DNA of 25,593 bases from Ruminococcaceae bacterium UBA3323 (GTDB taxonomy: Bacteria; Bacillota; Clostridia; Oscillospirales; Acutalibacteraceae). Where the stretch lies: the NCBI GenBank assembly GCA_002361935.1, contig DESD01000056.1, positions 1-25,593 on the forward strand. Reading direction: 5' to 3'. Shown here one piece after another: positions 22,410 through 25,593 of this stretch. Both the position numbers and the translations under genes were made by a program. The notes below the pieces were generated by a model, which saw nothing but the letters and a program-made list of their open reading frames with translations, made no database searches and was not told the DNA's origin. The number at the start of each line of letters is the position of its first letter. The stretch's first letter is position 1.

Positions 22410-23594
22410 ATGAAGCTAACATTTAAACATACACAGCTTGCGTGCTACCTTGCTTATATTTCACAAGCAATAACAACTACATTTCTGCCGCTGCTTTTTG
22501 TAAGGCTTGGAGCTGAATTCGGCTTTTCGCTTGCAAAGCTTACGGTACTTATAACGATAACCTTTTTTACGGAAATTTTTATTGATGCCGTCTGCCCTCT
22601 TTTCATAAAAAAGATAGGCTACCGAAACGGAATGATTTTTGCAAACATCTGCGCTGTTCTCGGAACTGCAGGACTTGCCGTTTTTCCATTTATTTTTAAA
22701 AATCCGTATATCGGTTTTATCCTCTGCGATGCGCTTTACGCAATCGGAGGCGGATTTGACGAGGTACTTGTTTCCCCGATTGTGGAAGCCTGCCCTACCA
22801 AAAACAAAGCCAGAGCGATGGCACTTCTTCATTCGTTTTACTGCTGGGGCTGTGCCGCAATTGTTTTGCTTTCAACGATCTTTTTCCATTTTGCCGGAAT
22901 GGACAATTGGCGCCTGCTTGCCGTTTTATGGGCAGGCATTCCGCTTATAAACACATTCCTTTTCATGTTTGTTCCGATCCGAACGCTTGAAGAGGAAAAG
23001 GGAAGCGGAAAATTCAGCGATATGCTGAAAAATCCGCTGTTCTGGCTGATGCTTATTGTAATGATTTGTGCAGGCGCAAGCGAGCTTTCCATGAGCCAAT
23101 GGGCTTCCGCCTTTGCCGAAACAGGGCTTAAGGTTTCCAAAACCGTAGGCGATCTTCTCGGTCCGTGTGCTTTTGCCATTCTTATGGGACTTTCAAGAGT
23201 TATTTTTTCAAGAATTGATGACAAAACCGATATAGCTAAAATTCTTATCATCGGCGCAATTGTCTGTATCGGTGCATATCTTTTGGCTTCCCTTTCCGGC
23301 AATGCGATTGTTTCACTGATTGGCTGTGCGCTTTGCGGCATTGCTGTTGCACCTATGTGGCCGGGAGCATTTTCGATTGCTTCAAAGGAAATACCGAAGG
23401 CATCCACAACCATGTTTGCCAGCTTTGCCCTTGCCGGAGATTTAGGCTGCACCGTGGGTCCGTCCATCGTAGGATTTGTTTCAGGCTCCAATGATAATAT
23501 TGCGAGGGGGCTTTTATGTTCCGTTGTTTTCCCGGTGGCAATGATTATCTGCCTGCTGTTTATACGAATCATAAATAAGAAAAAGAAAGCGTAA
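22410..23594 (+). CDS. Major facilitator superfamily transporter
   Basis: A 394-residue membrane protein with about twelve hydrophobic segments in two halves separated by a polar loop near residues 195-212 (Thr-Leu-Glu-Glu-Glu-Lys-Gly-Ser-Gly). The first half has Gly-Gly-Gly-Phe-Asp-Glu-Val-Leu-Val-Ser and His-Ser-Phe-Tyr-Cys-Trp-Gly, a pattern seen in FucP/YbjJ-like MFS permeases, which suggests a sugar or small organic substrate, though this is weak. ATG 22410 has GGAG 7 nt upstream; the TTG 12 nt before it is part of that site. It is a single gene with its own promoter, and a hairpin of the intergenic repeat serves as its terminator. Confidence 0.9.
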   Translation: MKLTFKHTQLACYLAYISQAITTTFLPLLFVRLGAEFGFSLAKLTVLITITFFTEIFIDAVCPLFIKKIGYRNGMIFANICAVLGTAGLAVFPFIFKNPYIGFILCDALYAIGGGFDEVLVSPIVEACPTKNKARAMALLHSFYCWGCAAIVLLSTIFFHFAGMDNWRLLAVLWAGIPLINTFLFMFVPIRTLEEEKGSGKFSDMLKNPLFWLMLIVMICAGASELSMSQWASAFAETGLKVSKTVGDLLGPCAFAILMGLSRVIFSRIDDKTDIAKILIIGAIVCIGAYLLASLSGNAIVSLIGCALCGIAVAPMWPGAFSIASKEIPKASTTMFASFALAGDLGCTVGPSIVGFVSGSNDNIARGLLCSVVFPVAMIICLLFIRIINKKKKA

Positions 23595-23601
23595 TAAATA
23601 A

Positions 23602-23680
23602 GCGGACGGGCAATGCTCGTCCGCAAATGAATCCCCCCACCGCAAGCGATCCTCCTCCCTTTCACAAGGGAGGCATTTTT
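23602..23680. repeat. Intergenic repeat modules, copy 2, also the MFS terminator
   Basis: GCGGACGGGC (23602-23611) pairs with GCTCGTCCGC (23615-23624) around a 3-nt loop. After CCCCACCGCAAGCGATCC comes CCTCCCTT/AAGGGAGG (23654-23661 and 23666-23673) followed by T residues on the plus strand, which makes a terminator for the MFS gene. The CACCGCAAGCG block and the following C/T-rich hairpin with a 4-nt loop match copy 1 at 16741-16775. Confidence 0.68.
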
Positions 23681-23692
23681 ATTTCGCTTTAA

Positions 23693-23917
23693 TTAACGCT
23701 TTGGCAATTCTTTAAATTCATTTGTAAAACCCAACACATAATCTGCTGATACATTATATAGCTTACAGATTTTTTGTATAAACCCAACTTTTGCTTCATT
23801 TATTCCTGTTTCATATCGTCTGTATTGTTCTCTTGGTAAATTTAATAATTCGGCAACCTGTGTTTGCGTTAGATCCCTGTCTTTTCTTAAATCTTCAAGT
23901 CTTTGCGTGTATAGCAC
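23693..23917 (-). CDS. Small XRE-family regulator
   Basis: A 74-residue protein that is almost only an XRE helix-turn-helix domain: Leu-Glu-Asp-Leu-Arg-Lys-Asp-Arg-Asp-Leu-Thr-Gln, Val-Ala-Glu-Leu-Leu-Asn, Gln-Tyr-Arg-Arg-Tyr-Glu-Thr-Gly, and Tyr-Asn-Val-Ser-Ala-Asp-Tyr-Val-Leu-Gly. The start is GTG 23917, 8 nt after AAAGGAG. Upstream lies a perfect palindrome (23961-23978), a likely self-operator. No target gene is obvious. It is convergent with the MFS gene. Confidence 0.88.
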   Translation of the reverse strand: MLYTQRLEDLRKDRDLTQTQVAELLNLPREQYRRYETGINEAKVGFIQKICKLYNVSADYVLGFTNEFKELPKR

Positions 23918-23960
23918 AAAATCACTCCTTTTATTTATCTAAAATAATTTTAGCAGTGAA

Positions 23961-23978
23961 TGCAACAGAAGTGTTGCA
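23961..23978. promoter_or_regulatory. Operator-like palindrome upstream of the small XRE gene
   Basis: Perfect 7-bp inverted repeat TGCAACA and TGTTGCA with a 4-nt spacer. It is framed by TAGCA (23951-23955) and TGCTA (23981-23985), which extend the symmetry imperfectly. A clear -35/-10 pair was not found, though TAAAAT lies just downstream on the minus strand. Confidence 0.6.
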
Positions 23979-24049
23979 AATGCTACACAAGTATGGTATC
24001 ATATAATTGCTGAGAAGCAAAAACGCATAATTCCCTGCTGCCACACAAA

Positions 24050-24082
24050 AAACAAGAGGGTAATTCAACGCCCTCTTATTTT
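24050..24082. terminator. Bidirectional terminator after trmB
   Basis: AAGAGGG (24054-24060) and CCCTCTT (24071-24077), 10-nt loop. T-runs follow on both strands, so it ends trmB on the minus strand and any plus-strand transcript. Confidence 0.75.
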
Positions 24083-24096
24083 TATAACGTTATAAC

Positions 24097-24126
24097 CGTA
24101 GGGGGCGATGCCCACAACGTCCCGTT
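24097..24126. repeat. GTAGGGG-type intergenic repeat fragment
   Basis: CGTAGGGGGCGATGCCCACAAC, beginning near 24097, contains a GGGC-GAT-GCCC mini-hairpin and is followed by GTCCCG. This kind of sequence is scattered between genes of many Oscillospiraceae. It lies between trmB and its terminator. Confidence 0.45.
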
Positions 24127-24131
24127 TTTTA

Positions 24132-24800
24132 TTACATTCTTGCTTCTAAACGATAAATCGGAAAACCCTGCTCGGAAAAGCGTTTTTCATACTCCGTTAC
24201 AATATTTCCTTCAAAAGCACTGTTGTGCAGATCAAGGCTGATGTTACTGAGTTTAAATCCGTTCTGCGAAAAGCTTTCTATGGAAAACTCAAAGAAATGC
24301 ATATTGTCTGTTTTTTGGAAGATAACAGCGTCACTGTTCATAATTCTTTTGTAGATATCAAGAAACTGCTTATGCGTTAACCGATGCTTGGCATACTTTG
24401 CTTTAGGAAACGGACAGCTGAAATTGAGATTAATTTCACTGATTGAGCTTTTTGGAATATAGCTTGGAAGATATTCGGCGGTGCATTTCATAAATTTAAT
24501 ATTTGCAAGCCCCATATCCTTTGCCGTTTCACAGGCTGTTACAATAACATTTGCCGCTCTTTCAACTGCAATTATATTCACATCCGGATTCTGCTTTGCA
24601 TAGGTACAGGCAAAGGAGCCTTTTCCGCAGCCAACCTCAAGCATAACTCTGTTTGCATTTCCGAAAACCTCTTCAAAATCAAGGAGCCTGCTTTCCTTTT
24701 CTGCGTTTTCATAATTCAGGTCTTCATTCACACATTCAATCAGATAATCAGAGCAGGCGGCAAGCCTTTCCTCTAAATTCTTTTTTCTTCTCATTCTCAT
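24132..24800 (-). CDS. trmB: tRNA (guanine-N7-)-methyltransferase
   Basis: Uses S-adenosylmethionine to make m7G46 in tRNA. The 222-residue protein has the SAM-binding Glu-Val-Gly-Cys-Gly-Lys-Gly-Ser-Phe (about 57-65), the acidic Ala-Val-Glu-Arg strand end, Lys-Cys-Thr-Ala-Glu-Tyr-Leu, the motif Leu-Asn-Phe-Ser-Cys-Pro-Phe-Pro-Lys with His-Arg-Leu-Thr, and the C-terminal Thr-Glu-Tyr-Glu-Lys-Arg-Phe. In most TrmB the central motif reads Ser-Asp-Pro-Trp-Pro-Lys and that Asp is essential in E. coli; here it is Cys and the Trp is Phe. The frame is intact and the other motifs are kept. It is a single gene with GGTGAT before the ATG. Confidence 0.9.
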   Translation of the reverse strand: MRMRRKKNLEERLAACSDYLIECVNEDLNYENAEKESRLLDFEEVFGNANRVMLEVGCGKGSFACTYAKQNPDVNIIAVERAANVIVTACETAKDMGLANIKFMKCTAEYLPSYIPKSSISEINLNFSCPFPKAKYAKHRLTHKQFLDIYKRIMNSDAVIFQKTDNMHFFEFSIESFSQNGFKLSNISLDLHNSAFEGNIVTEYEKRFSEQGFPIYRLEARM

Positions 24801-24851
24801 AGTATCACCGCTTGCATTTTATCATAAAATCCTTTATCGGGCAAGTCCGTA

Positions 24852-24890
24852 TTGACTTTTCGGCAGGCTTTGTTATAGAATGATTCTATA
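24852..24890 (+). promoter_or_regulatory. Promoter of the acetyltransferase gene with a palindrome
   Basis: TTGACT (24852-24857), 16 nt, TATAGA (24874-24879). The -10 box lies in a perfect 8-bp inverted repeat TATAGAAT-G-ATTCTATA (24874-24890), which is placed to act as an operator. Confidence 0.65.
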
Positions 24891-24909
24891 ATAAACAGGA
24901 GGGTAAAAC

Positions 24910-25527
24910 ATGACAGAAAGAGAAAGAATGGACGCAGGCTTACTTTATATCTGCGAGGACGATAATATTATGAATGTGCAGCTGCAGCATCTTGAAAAGC
25001 TGTATGATTTCAATGAAACAAGACCAAGCCAGCTTGAATTGAGAGATAGCCTGCTGCATGATATGTTTGCCGAAATCGGTGAGGACTGCTATATTGAGCC
25101 TCCGCTTCGCGCAAACTGGGGCGGTGCGCATGTTCATTTCGGCGATCATGTTTACGCAAACTTCAATTTAACGCTTGTAGATGACGGCAACATTTATGTG
25201 GGCAATGATGTTATGTTTGCGCCGAATGTTGTTGTTGCAACGGCAGGGCATCCGATTTGCCCGGAGCTAAGAGAAAAGGGTTATCAGTATAATGCAGATG
25301 TTCATATCGGAAATAATGTCTGGATCGGTACAGGCTCGCTTATTATGCCGGGCGCCACCATCGGAGATAATACCGTTATCGGCGCCGGCTCTGTTGTTAC
25401 AAAAGATATTCCGTCCGGCGTTATTGCAGTCGGCAATCCATGCCGGGTTATGAGAGAAGTCAGTGAACGGGATTACGAATATTATTTCAAGAACAGAAAA
25501 ATTGATTTGGAAATAAAACAAAAATAG
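24910..25527 (+). CDS. Hexapeptide sugar O-acetyltransferase (maltose/galactoside type)
   Basis: A 205-residue trimeric left-handed beta-helix enzyme that moves acetyl from acetyl-CoA to a sugar hydroxyl. The N-terminal Mac domain (about 1-58) starts Met-Thr-Glu-Arg-Glu-Arg-Met; the hexapeptide coils follow (about 60-185), with the catalytic His in Thr-Ala-Gly-His-Pro and the final Ile-Gly-Asn-Asn-Val-Trp-Ile-Gly, Ile-Gly-Ala-Gly-Ser-Val-Val-Thr-Lys-Asp-Ile-Pro and Gly-Asn-Pro-Cys-Arg-Val. It could equally be named maa or lacA; the sugar is unknown. CAGGAGGG precedes the ATG. It seems to be a single gene under its own promoter and palindrome. Confidence 0.93.
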   Translation: MTERERMDAGLLYICEDDNIMNVQLQHLEKLYDFNETRPSQLELRDSLLHDMFAEIGEDCYIEPPLRANWGGAHVHFGDHVYANFNLTLVDDGNIYVGNDVMFAPNVVVATAGHPICPELREKGYQYNADVHIGNNVWIGTGSLIMPGATIGDNTVIGAGSVVTKDIPSGVIAVGNPCRVMREVSERDYEYYFKNRKIDLEIKQK

Positions 25528-25544
25528 AAATTTACATAAGTAAA

Positions 25545-25593
25545 CAAAAAAGCCTCCCTTTGGGACACCCTACGTAAAGAAGTATTTGGTTTA
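25545..25593. repeat. Intergenic repeat fragment at the right edge
   Basis: AAAAAGCCTCCCTTTGGGAC resembles the reverse complement of the C/T-rich module of copy 2 (AAATGCCTCCCTTGTGAAAG). It runs to the window edge, so its extent and any terminator role for the acetyltransferase gene are not visible. Confidence 0.4.

Noticed and set aside
22838..23665. 275-codon minus-strand ORF across the MFS gene
   Set aside because: It is a shadow of the transporter frame, without a ribosome binding site or plausible protein pattern.
1..25593. CRISPR array, tRNA or rRNA genes
   Set aside because: No regularly spaced repeats of CRISPR type, and no tRNA or rRNA signatures, were seen by eye on either strand.

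Overview
The window looks like a chromosomal segment of an anaerobic low-GC Firmicute, most likely a gut clostridium of the Oscillospiraceae/Ruminococcaceae type. The pointers are stand-alone AICAR transformylase, a DUF6472-like four-cysteine mini-protein, a YitT protein, a Big_2/NodB deacetylase, an oxygen-independent iron route (FeoB), Gram-positive ribosome binding sites and terminators, and small palindromic intergenic repeats. Everything was read by eye; family names rest on motifs and remembered family sequence, not on a search.

Region 1 (1 to about 3,970) is the right part of an integrative element sitting against the 3' end of guaA. It holds a mobilisation-type ribbon-helix-helix gene cut by the window edge, a tyrosine integrase, an excisionase-like winged-helix gene, a divergent XRE repressor with matching operator palindromes in the shared promoter region, two accessory genes (DUF2441-like and GIY-YIG nuclease-like), a bidirectional terminator, and short direct repeats beside guaA that look like integrase arm sites.

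Region 2 (3,970 to 10,936, minus strand) reads as one long unit in the order twin RimK-like ATP-grasp ligases, feoB, a membrane-anchored surface protein, guaA. The first three genes overlap by 4 and 8 nt. guaA has a long hairpin covering its ribosome binding site.

Region 3 (10,937 to 14,140, plus strand) has the AICAR transformylase (purH C-terminal activity), then a two-gene unit of a four-cysteine mini-protein and a membrane-anchored polysaccharide deacetylase.

Region 4 (14,155 to 17,274, minus strand) is a sulfur assimilation locus: cysK and a MetY-type sulfhydrylase downstream of a 22-residue leader ORF ending Cys-Cys-stop, and next to it an Rrf2 regulator gene with three cysteines. The metY promoter region and the Rrf2 promoter carry the same 7-9-7 palindrome (ATTCCTA-N9-TAGGAAT type). 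This suggests control by an Rrf2 repressor plus a cysteine-codon leader, and it is the most interesting regulatory arrangement here.

Region 5 (17,474 to 25,593) has purA, a lipoprotein tyrosine phosphatase, a YitT membrane protein, an iron-type alcohol dehydrogenase divergent from an MFS transporter, a small XRE regulator with a palindromic operator, trmB with an unusual Cys in place of the usual catalytic Asp, and a hexapeptide sugar O-acetyltransferase. Related intergenic repeat modules recur at about 16.66-16.78, 23.60-23.67, 24.10 and 25.55 kb. Three purine nucleotide genes (guaA, purH, purA) lie within 15 kb but in separate units.
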